Source of the DNA: Nematostella vectensis
Taxonomy: Eukaryota > Cnidaria > Anthozoa > Actiniaria > Edwardsiidae
DNA length: 64,000 nucleotides
Reading direction: 5' to 3'
Assembly (NCBI RefSeq): GCF_932526225.1
Contig: NC_064042.1
Location: forward strand, 1,471,001 to 1,535,000
Numbering within the stretch: position 1 is the first letter of the stretch; every line of letters begins with the position of its first letter. The translations under genes were made by a program, and so were the position numbers. Shown one piece after another: positions 1 to 12,200 of this stretch. The notes under the pieces were generated by a model. The model worked only from the letters and a program-made list of their open reading frames with translations, ran no database searches and was not told the DNA's origin.

Positions 1-193
1 GGTTTTAACGTTTCCTGTTGCATCTGCCTTTGCTTGATTCGGGCAAAACTAGGACAGCAATGTGCACGCTTCCGGTATTTTCCTCAGAAAGGATATATCA
101 GGCGTATTTTTTTTTTATGCAACAACATCGAAGTCAGTTAGCTCTGGTATAGCTTCGCAGCGGTTCGTGTTTGCTAGTCAAAGAGTTGTAGTT

Positions 194-222
194 TATAAAA
201 TCGTGCACTTATTAGTCACTAG
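194..222 (+). promoter_or_regulatory. possible TATA box and initiator of the coiled-coil gene
   Basis: TATAAAA lies at 194-200, and a TCACTAG-like initiator lies about 24 bases downstream near 216-222, some 65 bases before the ATG at 288. The spacing is slightly short but compatible with a core promoter. The rest of 1-287 shows no coding signal and is probably promoter plus 5' UTR. This is motif inference only; an upstream non-coding exon outside the window is possible. Confidence 0.3.
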
Positions 223-287
223 ATTAGATTCAAAGGATTGACTTTTGGCGCCAAGCTCAAGTTTTTTTATTTAAAGTAAGTCTAACA

Positions 288-3200
288 ATGAACACGGAAT
301 TTCAGTTCCAGAAACTACAGCTTCACATCGAAAGCCTAGAGCAGCAGAAGCGAAGAAACGAGGAGCAGTTTCGCACTGCACGCCGGGAAAACAGACGCCT
401 CCAAGAAGAGACAAACGCGGCAAAGAGACAGATAAGCGAGCGGGACTGGCGCCTAGAGGCCTTAGACCGCGACATGGATAGCAAATCACGTGAGATTGCG
501 CAACTGCGCAAGGACAAGCTCCAGTTGGAGCGGGAAAACCAGGAATTGAAGAGCGAGGTAATACGTCGCACCCTATTTGTTTGAATCAATTTCCAATTTC
601 CAATTCAACTTTGTTTTTTACACGTTATGTAAGTAAAACCACGTTAGTGAAAAGGTTGTTCCTAGTAACTGTTCCGTAGCTAGACATCCAGGGCCTCAGT
701 CAATTAAACGTCTCCTTCCAAATATATGGAAAACCTGCTCGGTAGTGCCACCAGGGGGCATGTGCCCCCTCCCAATATTTTTAAAAAATATGAGGGAATG
801 ACAAGTAGGGGCATGGCTGTGCCCCCCCCTCCCCCCCAATATTTTCTTACGTGTCCTGCTACGGCTCTCTGCTTATAAGCTTTGGTCATATTACCGATAC
901 TTGTTTGTGTTATTTCTCAGCTCAAGTCGCACCACGAGGCTTTTGACATTCGCAAACTTCAGGGTAAAGGTGACGACGAGTACACGGTCACACGCGATGA
1001 GATGCTCAAAGTCGAGAAGAGCTACAACCAGATGGCGGCGGAGAAGGAGGAGCTGCACAATGACTACATCGAGATGCAGGTAGTTCACGCTACACTCAGC
1101 GCACTTTAAAACATCTCGGTCAGCCCCCGTTTTACCAAGCAAAATACCCTAGAGGTACTTTGTCATTTGCATTAAATTTATCCTCTACTCACGAATTGAA
1201 TATACACTAGATAGATAAGTACGATTGCGCGCGTATTTAGTGCGACGAAGACTCGCACGCATACTAGAACTATATCGAGATATTTCTTTAACATTTGCTC
1301 ATAATATTTGCTAAGATAATAAATGCGGCCAGAACACAAGTCTGACGCAGTCCGAGTACTCGAACATACGCGGCAAAGTAGGACTAGGACGGCACAGATC
1401 CCACTTACTACGATGCACTCGACGATACATTAATCAAACCCTTAGCGCGCATCCGGTACAAATACGCGCGCTTTAATATCTCCTTCATTTCTTAATGTAT
1501 TAGTCTTTTTGGAGTAGCTTCTCAACGCTTAAAACAAACTGTCATCTTTTATCCTTAAGATATACTTGACTGAAGCACTTGAATAAGAATATTTCTTAAA
1601 AAGTAGTTTTAGAAATGTTTATTAAAGTGCTGACTTAATTGGCGTCCTCTACTACTCGATTACCTAAACGTCTCGGGTAAAAGAGATTCTTGGTGTTTTT
1701 AGCAGACTATGATGTGAAAATATTTATACAGACACAAATCGATTTTTATATTGTACGCTATGTGTGCACGATAGTGCAAGGATGGGAGTCACCTAAATCT
1801 GGCCTTGTCATATTAAATTAATGCATATGAGAGTTGAAGAAACACGGAGCCAGCAAGGTTAAGGCCTTGTCGAGTCCATCAAGAAAGACTCTAAATTAAT
1901 TTTTTAGTTGTCACATCGAAGGTCGATTACTACGTGAAATTACTTATGACTCAAGCGTACCATGCACAAAGAGCAGCAGCTGCGAGGGTGCCTCGAATTC
2001 TTACCCATAACCTGGAAACCGGTGAATTATCTGAATTGACCCAATAAATGCTACAGTAAATCTGCTGACCCGGTGAAAAAAAAAATATAAAAAACCAATG
2101 CCCCAACCACCACGCCCTAAAAACAATCACTATCTAGACTTAGTTGTTGCTACAGAGAAGTGTGTAAGGGGGTGTAGTGGGCGTGTCTATGGGTGTGCTA
2201 TGGTGGTACGTAATTGACTACTACAGGCATAAGATCTTTTGGTCTGGCGGCTATCTGTAACCACGGAATTCTTCATTCTTTGGACTCCCTTCCCCTTAAA
2301 AGCAGTCATTTGACTTTGATGACTTCGTGTTTCAGCGCAAGCTGGAGGAGCTCTGGCAGGATAATGAGAAGTACAAGAAAGAGATCGAGTCTCAAAAGAA
2401 GACGAACCAACTGATGAAAGCCAAGTACGACGCTCAGGTAAAACCATTTTCCTTTTCGTACATTTACAGTTACACGTGCATCGCCTTTCGTTTTTAGCTT
2501 TTTCACCTTGTGTTTTTGCCCGTAGGTCGATGGCTTGAACAAGCAGAAAATCGATCTTAAGAACACGGTCGAGAAGCTTCGAGCGGAACTCAAGAAGAGC
2601 AAGGAAAGAATTGGCGGACTGGAGGGGGATGTCAAGGAGAACCAGAACAGGGCCAACGCCCTTCAGCAAGAGGTACGGCTACTAATCAGTGACATTACTA
2701 GGCTAGGGACCGACGCCCTAAAAGGCAGGGAGAACCAGGCGAGAGCCAATGCCCTTTAAAAAGGGGTACGGGTACTTATCGGAGCCATCGCACAGAATCC
2801 AGCGCCCAAAAGGCAAGGGTAAAACTCTAAGGTTACGACGGAAGACCGGAAGGTATTGATGGAGTATATAATGGGGGCATAATTGTAAAATCGCCTTTAA
2901 GTGTAATACTGCTCATAAATGCAATAGCGCGCATTAATGTAAATAAATAAAAAGCTAGCTATAAATGTAATATTTATCGTAAGTGTAATAATAATTTTAA
3001 AAGTAAGCAAACATACATGCCTTTATGTTAGATGGCCGTCTAAGTCTATAAAAAGAAAAACAAAGCGAGTAAGGAGTTAATCGTGGCTTTCTGGTAAGTT
3101 GCAAATGCTTTTGCATTTTTTGTGTTACGCTTTCTACTTTTTAATTAACGCCATCTCTAATGGCCTCCACTTGCCACTGGAAAATTGATATACATTTTCT

Positions 3201-6200
3201 TTTTGGGCAAAGTTATCGATGAGACCTATGTCATCATCAATATGGTCATCAATGTCGTCACATATTGAACCCGACCCAGACCCCGAACCACCTCCCTTGA
3301 GACCTAGAAGGCGTGGTTGCATGTCCACGTGTCTACCGTGTCGAAGTCGAAGAAGGGTACGGCTGCCAATTCATGGTTCCAACATGTCAATCACGCGCTC
3401 GCGATTAGCCAATCCGCAAAGAGGTGGCGTAATAGCAACCTTGTGGTTCCAAAATGTCCCACAAAAAATGTTTTACATTGGCAATCGATGACAAAAACGA
3501 TGGGTTTGGGTTTTCGCAATGTTTTTCACAGTCCTAGGAGTTTGTGGTATTGACTTCTACTGCTCAAAGAGCATGGATCGGGGAAGGGAGAAAGGGCAGA
3601 GTCGTACTCAATGGCTAACGCATCCATTCCACTGATGCGTTAAATGCATATCCGTGGTTTTCTACATTTTTTGCGCCGTGGGCGTGAAACCGAGGTCAGG
3701 GGTCAAAATTGTAAACAAGATGGCGAAGTTTGCCCCCGACGAGTCGCAAAGAGTTGTGGAAAGACATGGTGAAGGTGAATTGTGTGCTTCTCATGAAGAA
3801 TTTAATCTAGCTGGATAAACAAGACAAGTCTACGACTATCCGACCAGTTAAAAGTAATGGTGTTTTGCTTTCCAGGCTCGCTAGAAAACCCCTAAAAACC
3901 TCAATTGTTTTTTCTCGCCTTATAAAAGATTTCTGTAGATGGGGCAACATGGCTTCCATTGCGTCACCTCTATTCTGATTGGCTACCGCGTCCGGCTGAT
4001 TGACAGGTCGGAACTTTGAATAGGGACATAAAGATACGACGACGGTCAAAAGGGCGGCAACGGTACAAAACAACAAGGCGAGGAGAAAAAAAGTTTTGTA
4101 TTTTTCCTGGTCACACCGTCCTTCGACGTCTTCGAATCTCGGAGGTCCCTTCTTTCAGCAGTCGAGCCTCTATTCAAGGGGCACCTTACCCTAGGGGCCA
4201 GGCCTTGTGTCCCTTGTATAAAGGTGTCCCTTGTTTATTTCGGTGCCAAAATGATCTCTTGAATGCTCTTGAATGAGGTATCCCTTAGACGAGGGGTGTC
4301 CCTTGTGTAGTGGTTCTACTGTTCTACATTTATAGTTACCATGGTTACTACATAGGGAAAAAGCAACGCATTTGAAGCTATCTCTGACAGCAGAGTCTTG
4401 GTATCTATCTTGGTATCTAATTGTGTTTTTAATGGGCGCTGTGCTATTGTATTGTTAGATCAAAGAGCTTTTTATTTGCATTTATGATTGGTATTGCATT
4501 TATGGGCGACTGTTATTGTATTTATATTAGTTGTTATTACATTCATTATTTATTGCATTATATCACCGTTATCAAGTTTATGACTGACATTGTATGTACC
4601 TCTTTCTATTGGCAAAAGAGTAAAGGGGGGTAAGGAATGTGGGTAAGAAAAAATGATGGGGGATTAAGAATAGGGATAAGGGATAAGGAAGTCAAGTTAG
4701 TTCCGTAGGTAACTGGGTATAGTAATTTTCCAAATATTTTTTAAGGACTTCTCTTCAAGAAAAAAAAATACATGACTGCTCTCCTAAGTTCGAGATTAAA
4801 CGCTAAGTTCGGATTAAACGCCACACCTATTGATCCCATTTTTTTGATCATGGATCTGATAAATGCCTGATATATCAATTATCACATGAGAATATACCAG
4901 GGCCACGACTCCACGGTCTCTACGAGGTCATCTTAAAAGAGTGGTGACACTGATTTGCGGAGTCAAAAAAATGATTCCGCGATCTTTAGGTTTTCATCTA
5001 GAGGGAGCGTTGATAACGGCGGGGCGAAAAACAAAGAATCTTGTATACACAATTGATAGAATTTCATCGCGCCTTACGCCAATGTTGAGTAGTTCATGCG
5101 ACATGGATCATGACACCCTCTCGACCCAAGTTAAAATATAAGACCGTGACGCGCACTAACATCATCGAGTCACGCAATATTGATCATGTCACTCTCTTGG
5201 GTCTCGTGACGCGTCTAAAAACAAGTTTCAACCGAGTTACACAATAAAGGATCCTCGCGCGCACTATCATCATCGAGTAATGCGATATGTAAACGAGTAA
5301 CGCTTTGTAAACGAGTAAACCATCTCCTAAATAGACCTCGCGCACTTCAGTCCTCGAGTCACGCGACATAAAGAGAAGGGTAACACAACATTTACCAGAG
5401 CAATGCAAAAGACATGCCTTGAATTAAAGAATATCGTATACCTTGGTTAAGGGTTTTAGCGTAAATCTGTTTTGGCTGGGAAGAATCTAAATGGTTCTTG
5501 GAAATCTCCACGCACAGGTTAATTCCAAGAATGAGCACATCGACAAGCTTCAAGACCGCATCATGAGCTTGGAAGCTATCATCGATGGGCTGCGTCAGGA
5601 TCTGTCCAAGAGCCAGACCAGCCTTGAGATCTCCGTCAAGCAGAGGGACAATCTACAGCACGAGCTCGCGTCCGCGAACAAGAACATCGAGGACCTGCAG
5701 GAGGCTTTGGAGGCGATGCGCGCCAAGAAGGATGATCTACAGAATGAGGTAAGAGGAGGGTGCAAAGAGGGGAGGTTAGGGGTGGGGTAGGAATCATAAC
5801 AAGGGGGTGGAGAGGGGGAGAGATGCGCGCGAAGAAGGACGATTTGCAGGATGAGGTGAGAGAAGGATGAAGGGAGGTCAGACGAGGGATAGGGGTCAAG
5901 GTGTTGGAGGAAGAGGCGAAGGAGATAAGAGCTGTAGATGGAAAGGATCAGGATGTGGAAAGAGAGGATAGGTGAAAGATGAGAAGGAAACCTAAGAATG
6001 AGGTAAGAAGCAGTTGGCGGCGGAAAAAAGGGAAAAGAGCAAGAAAAAAATCATAAAAGGGGATGGTTGGTTGGAGATGGAAGGGAGCTGGGGGAAAAAG
6101 GAAGGAAAAGGACAGCTTTAGAGACGATATCTGTAGCGTCCATCACGGTATAAGTTGAGGGGTCTGTTCATAGATGATATATTCTTACACTCCTACATCA

Positions 6201-9200
6201 TTGTACTCCAGGTGTTCCTTCTGAAGCGAAAGCTGAACAACTCTGAAGACGCTTACCAGAAGGCTCAGGACAAGATCAGCAACATGCAGCAAAGCGAGCG
6301 TGCGTACAAGCAGAAGATCGCTGACCTAGAGGCTGAGCTCGCGGCCGCACGTAACCAGGTAAAGTGAATAAATAATTTGGTCAAAGCATTTTGTGTTTTG
6401 CGGACTCTAAACCACGACAATTGCTCTTTGCTTTATGAGAATTCCGTTACAGCCTACTCCTCGTAATGAACGTTTTTATTTAGATCATCCAACTCGAAAA
6501 CGAACTCAAGTTGGCTCGTTCCCAGCCTCCCGAGAACAAGTATGATGTCATCACGGTTCAGAATGTCGAGTCCGTCGAGGCCGGACCACCTGGGGACTGG
6601 GGAGTGGACCCGCAAGAGATCGAGCTGCTAAACCAAGACAAGCTCATGCTGCAACAGAAGGTACATGGGAGGAGAGGCTTGGTAGACTAGGTTCAGAGCA
6701 GTAGCGGTGATTCTCGGTCGAGCAGGTCTGGGGCTGTATAGGAACGCTGACATTTCTATGAAAATCGCTGGTGCAAAGCATTAGAAACTTGTTTCCTGCG
6801 TACACTTTCATTTCACATTCGGAGTTATATTTTGTCAATTTACGTAATTGTTTTACGTAAACTCGCGATACCTTAATTATTAAAAGTACAACCCTCTACG
6901 ACTGCCATTAGTTAAAAAATGCCAGAACCTTCTCTTTTCAACAAGAAACAAAACGTTCATTAAAATAGTGGTCCCGTTGGACCCAATTTGTTTGCTTGCA
7001 AAAAGGACAAAAGTTAGGATAATTAGCCAAAGACAAGGGGTATTCTAAGTCGATGTAATCTTTTCGGTATTGTTTCATAGCGGGTCAAATTAAATGCATG
7101 CGCATTTTTCCGCGGCACTCAATCGTCACTCAATCTAGGAATGTTTGCGAAGAGGCCGTTGATATAAGAGGTTTTTTCATACGTTTTTTTATGCGTATGA
7201 TGCTCTATTATTGATTCAGCTAAAATACATTTACTATAATTCGTTGTTTAATTGAAAGTTCTGAAATCAATTCCTCTACAAATCTGTATATTGCATTCAA
7301 GGTTTTCGGTATTTCGTGGGATTACAGAGAAAGAGACCTTTTCACGACTCAACCAATAGGATTGCAGCGAGTTTTACACTGATTTACCTACATTCTATGC
7401 ATAGTTACAATAATTAGATGGAATTAAAACTTAATTGGAACTATCATGTTTTTTACCATATGAAAGCAATGGCATTTGAATTTAACGTTTAATAACATAC
7501 CTATATACCAAAATATTCGGAAGAGCTGAATGGTCTACATAACAGTGTGTGGTTTGCCATGTAGTACGTACCATAAATGGGTGTCAGCGCATAAAACTAA
7601 TTCTCTATTTCTTCTGTTTTCGCTTCTGCTTATGGTAAAACTTTCGTAACCTGCACAACCTACGCAAGGCGGCGCTTTTGAGTAACTTTGGACTCTGATA
7701 TTGTTCGCACATCATTCTTCTCCCGCGCTGTTTTTTTCTCGTGACAAAGTGTGAACCGGTCCTAAAAATCTACAAATTATACAAAGGGTAAAATTTTTGT
7801 TTTTCACACGTTCAAGGCAGTAAGCGTCATGTCAGTATAAGCGCCCTTTATTAACGAATACAATAACGAATTAATGTCGTAACGTTTGGCGCCTCTCATA
7901 TTTTGCAAGAGTATGCTTTTTTCTTATCTTTGTTGTTCTTGTCCTAAAGTATTTGTCAACAAGTTGTTTGTTTGTTAACTGAGCTTCTTTGCTCTGACAT
8001 ACCCTTGTTGTTTGAACTGTGTTTATCAATAACTTCTTATTTATCTATTGACAGGTCTCTGAGCTAGAAACCATTGTCCATCGTTACGAGATCGAGAACG
8101 CTGACCTTGACAGTAAGACGCGCAACTCCAAGGGACACCAAACCAAGCTTGAGTGCCAGGTAGGATTTGTGGGAGCCCTGTGGCAAATAAGCCATTGAGG
8201 AATCATGGGAATCCTGTGGCAAATATGCATTTGAAGATTCACGGGAAGCCTGTGGCAAATATACCTTTGAAAGAACCTTGGGAAGCCTGTGGCGCTTTTT
8301 TTGTAGCTTGACGGAGCCCCTAGATCCCATTAGCCGTTGTTTATTTTTATGGAGCCAGTGAAGTGAGCTCGTATATTTTTTTACTCAGTTTCTTTCCCGC
8401 CACCCACATGAGCCCGCAAAGATCTTTTCGGTGACCGGGTGGCCGTCATAGGTTGATTGGGGGCATTGCGTCTAGGGAAGCACATGGGTACCCTGTGGTC
8501 CCGTTTCAAATAAAAACGCGGGATTCCTGTGTTTGCTTCCTAATCGCTTTCCTTTGTTTGCAGGTTGAGAGTTTGACGAAGCAGAAGGCGAGTCTGACGG
8601 CGGAGCTCGAGGCTGAACGCGCCAACATGCTGCGCATGAAGACCGATATGTCGAACCTTCAGGCGCGTCTGAACCCTGCGGAGAAAGCCCTAGAACAGTC
8701 GCGCAAGGAGGGAGCCAAGAAAGACAAGACCATCGAAGACCTGAAGAACAAGAACTCGGAACTGGAACAGGTATGCTTATGCTGTGGTTGCCCGTTGCTT
8801 GTTCCGCTATTCTTTCTCCGCGGAATGCTGGATTTCTAAAAAAAGTCAGTAAAAGAAGATGAAGGCCCACTAAGTCTCGATGAAACTTAGCACGAGCTTC
8901 TGGTTACACTTACTTAGTTGTGTTGTCTCGTTTTTCAGAACGTACAAAACCTGAACAATGAGATCATCAAGCTGGAGGCGAAGCTCGAGGCCTTGCAGCT
9001 TGAGAACAACAAACTCCACGAGGACTCGCTTGAGGTGAAGCGTACGATCGGCGACCTGGAGAGCGATTACAAGATGAGCATGGACGAGAAGGACAACGCG
9101 CATAACGAGGCCAAAAACACGGCAAAGAGGGTACGCACAGGGGGGTGGGGACAGGAAAGGTCCTGGGGTTTTGGTTAACGTAACATAAGGACAGAGACGA

Positions 9201-12200
9201 TCGAAGTTTATGAAATGGTGGAAAAGAATGTCGCATAAAATGTCATCAATAACATGGCAAAAAGGTTAGGGGGTATGGTGGGGGAGGTCGCAAGGGTAAG
9301 GGAACGGTCAAGGGGGTGGAGGTAACATGGGGTAAGTGTAGGGTGGGGTAAAGGGGGTGGAGGTTACATGGGGTAAGTGTAGGGTGAAGTCAAGGGGGTG
9401 GAGGTTACATGGGGTAAGTGTAGGGTGGGGTCAAGGGGGTAGAGGTTACATGGGTTAAGTGTAGGGTGGGGTCAAGGGGGTGGAGGTTACATGGGGTAAG
9501 TGTAGGGTGGGGTCAAGGGGGTGGAGGTTACATGGGTTAAGTGTAGGGTGGGGTCAAGGGGGTAGAGGTTACATGGGGTAAGTGTAGGGTGGGGTCAAGG
9601 GGGTGGAGGTTACATGGGGTAAGTGTAGGGTGGGGTCAAGGGGGTGGAGGTTACATGGGGTAAGGGGAATAATTAAAGTATAGAGATTGGACGAAGTTGT
9701 GTCCTATAGGAAGAGGCCATGAACACGCTGAAGCAGGTACGGGGATTGGGTAGGGTTGCAGGGTGTTAGGGGTGATGGAAATGAGGGAAATCATTGAAGA
9801 ATTGGTAACATTTTGAGCGGAGACAGCAGCTTAGCAGGGAAGGATAGATCGGGGTCGAAGCGCGATCAGGGAGCACGCTAAGGGAATAATGAGAACTTCA
9901 GTAACGAGTAAGTAAATAAAAAAAAGCGTGATTATCCCCTCTATTCATTATTTTTTTATTATTAATTATTCATTATCTTCAATATTCCAGGTATTCGAAC
10001 TGGAGTCTAAGCTTGCGCAGTCCGAACAGGCGCGGAACGACCTTCAAGCCCAGGTCCACTCGCTTCAACAGAAGCTCAACAGCCTGGAGGACGAGTTGGA
10101 CCGTTCGCAGAAGGAGCGCGCTCTTTACGAGAGCGAGGCTAACGACTTGAACCAGACGAGCATGAAGCATCGTGACGACGCCACCAGCACACGCAAACAG
10201 GTGATGGAGCTCCAGGGAGTGATTGACAGCTTACGAAGCTCCATTGCCGAGAAGGACGAGACAATCGACCATCTTAGGAACAAGGTATGTGTTAGTCTTT
10301 AATTTATTCATTTAATTTATTCAACCTGCACAGCCTCACACATTTTCCTGAGGTAACATTGAATGCTGTCGCTTTACGCTAGTAAAATACTAGAAAAATA
10401 CTGCTGGCTTACACGCACTTCCAAGACTCCCTATATTTCTAGTTCTCGATTGCTTTCTAGTCTTTCAATTTCTTTTTAACTCGGGTGAATGTTAAAAAAC
10501 GAGCCTTGCCCTGGTCATGTTTGAGAGTCTGTTTGACTCAGACAGATATAAGCTAGCACTGGTTTAAGCCTTAAAAAAAAAACACAGTATTCGTTTAACG
10601 ATTTGTCGATAAGACATGAAGATTGCCAAGGCTTCAGATAAATGAGCTGTGCCGCATAATGCGTTATTGGAGTGGGAGGGGACTAAAGGGCGGAAGACAT
10701 GCTAAAAGGTTAATAATTTATTCGAATCGTGACTTGGAGCTGGCACCAAACATCACATCATCCAATTTTTGCTAACTATAAATATTTTTTTCACATGCAT
10801 ATCGATTATCAGCTTTTTGGTGTAATTCAGTATCTTTTATTATTATTTTTTTTAGTTTTTTGTGTGCTTCTTATATTCATCTTATCAACAAAAAAGATCA
10901 TAGACAAAACAAACGATTGCACTTGTCTAGTGAAGTCGCTCATGACAATCAACTATTTGTCTCGCCAAAAAGCTGACTGTCACGAGCTTTCATTCATCGT
11001 TTGTTCGATGCTGCATGTAGTCAGTTGTTTGAAGAATGACTTTTTGACGTGAAATGCAAAATTCGAGATTGACGGATGGATTGCGGTCTTCTAATGCGTC
11101 GCAAACCTGTGCAAAATTAGGATTAAATAGGATGGTATCTATGAAAGACCAATGCGTTATATTCTTAACAGAACTAACTGAACTATTATTTCGCAGGTTA
11201 GGGATCTTAACGAAGACATCGACGAAGCAAAGACAGACCTGGCTGAAGCAGAGGCGAAGTACAACGCCCGGGAAGACGATCTGAAGAACCTTCAGCGTAA
11301 GGTGGACTCTCAAGACGCCGAGATCGAGCACTTGAACGCTCTGCTGGAACGCACTACCAAGGAGCGCAATGATGCCGAGGTCCAAATCGCAGGTAAGACA
11401 TACAGAAAGAATGGATAAACTAAATTAGCATTCTTCGCGGCTCAAACTGCAAAATATATTGCAAAAACAATAACTTTAACATTGGCTTACTAGATTAAAT
11501 GGTTAAAAATGCTAGAATGATTTTAGATAAGCCGATGCGAATGGATTTTTATAATGGTCCTACTGTCGCTACGAAGACAAAATGGCGGTTGACAGAGACA
11601 ATTCAAAGCTCACGCACAGTGTTCTCAAACGCATAGAGTCGTCTGTATTGTTATTGGTGTATTATTGAAGCTTTAAGCACTAATGGGTTATTATCACATG
11701 CGAAGGAGATCAAATGACGTGGAGACGAAGGGCGCTTGCCCTGCGAGTGAAAAAAAGCTCGAGACGTATGTTCAGAAGGGTGGTCCCTTGTTTCTTCTCC
11801 GTCTCCACATTAATGTATTTGTCACCGATTGTTTCCGTCTCCATCCGTTACCTTCATTATCTCTGTTTCCTTCGCTTGTAAAAACCCGGTCTTAAAGGCT
11901 ACGGTTATAAAGAACCTTGGTGTTCAGTGGCTTTGAGCGGTTTCATTGTCCTTCTTCGCAAGTTTTAACGCATTGAGCGTTGTACACACGAGTCAGGTTC
12001 CAAAAGCCGGCTCAAGAGACTTGAGGCCGAAATAAAATTAATTGGCTCGCAACTGGCTTTGACCAGAGTCTTACCAAACGCATTGAACGTTGCACACAGG
12101 TACTCATCTTAACTTGTTTTCTTAGGTCTTTTGGAGAAACTCAAGAACCTTGAGGGTCTGAGGCGTGAGATTAAGGTGGAGAGCGCACCTCTGTCTTTGA

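Noticed and set aside
8472-8870. 132-codon minus-strand frame opposite coiled-coil exon 9
   Set aside because: Antisense shadow of exon 9 and its flanking introns.
10729-11052. 107-codon plus-strand frame in coiled-coil intron 12
   Set aside because: T-rich low-complexity hydrophobic translation in an AT-rich intron, with no supporting signal.
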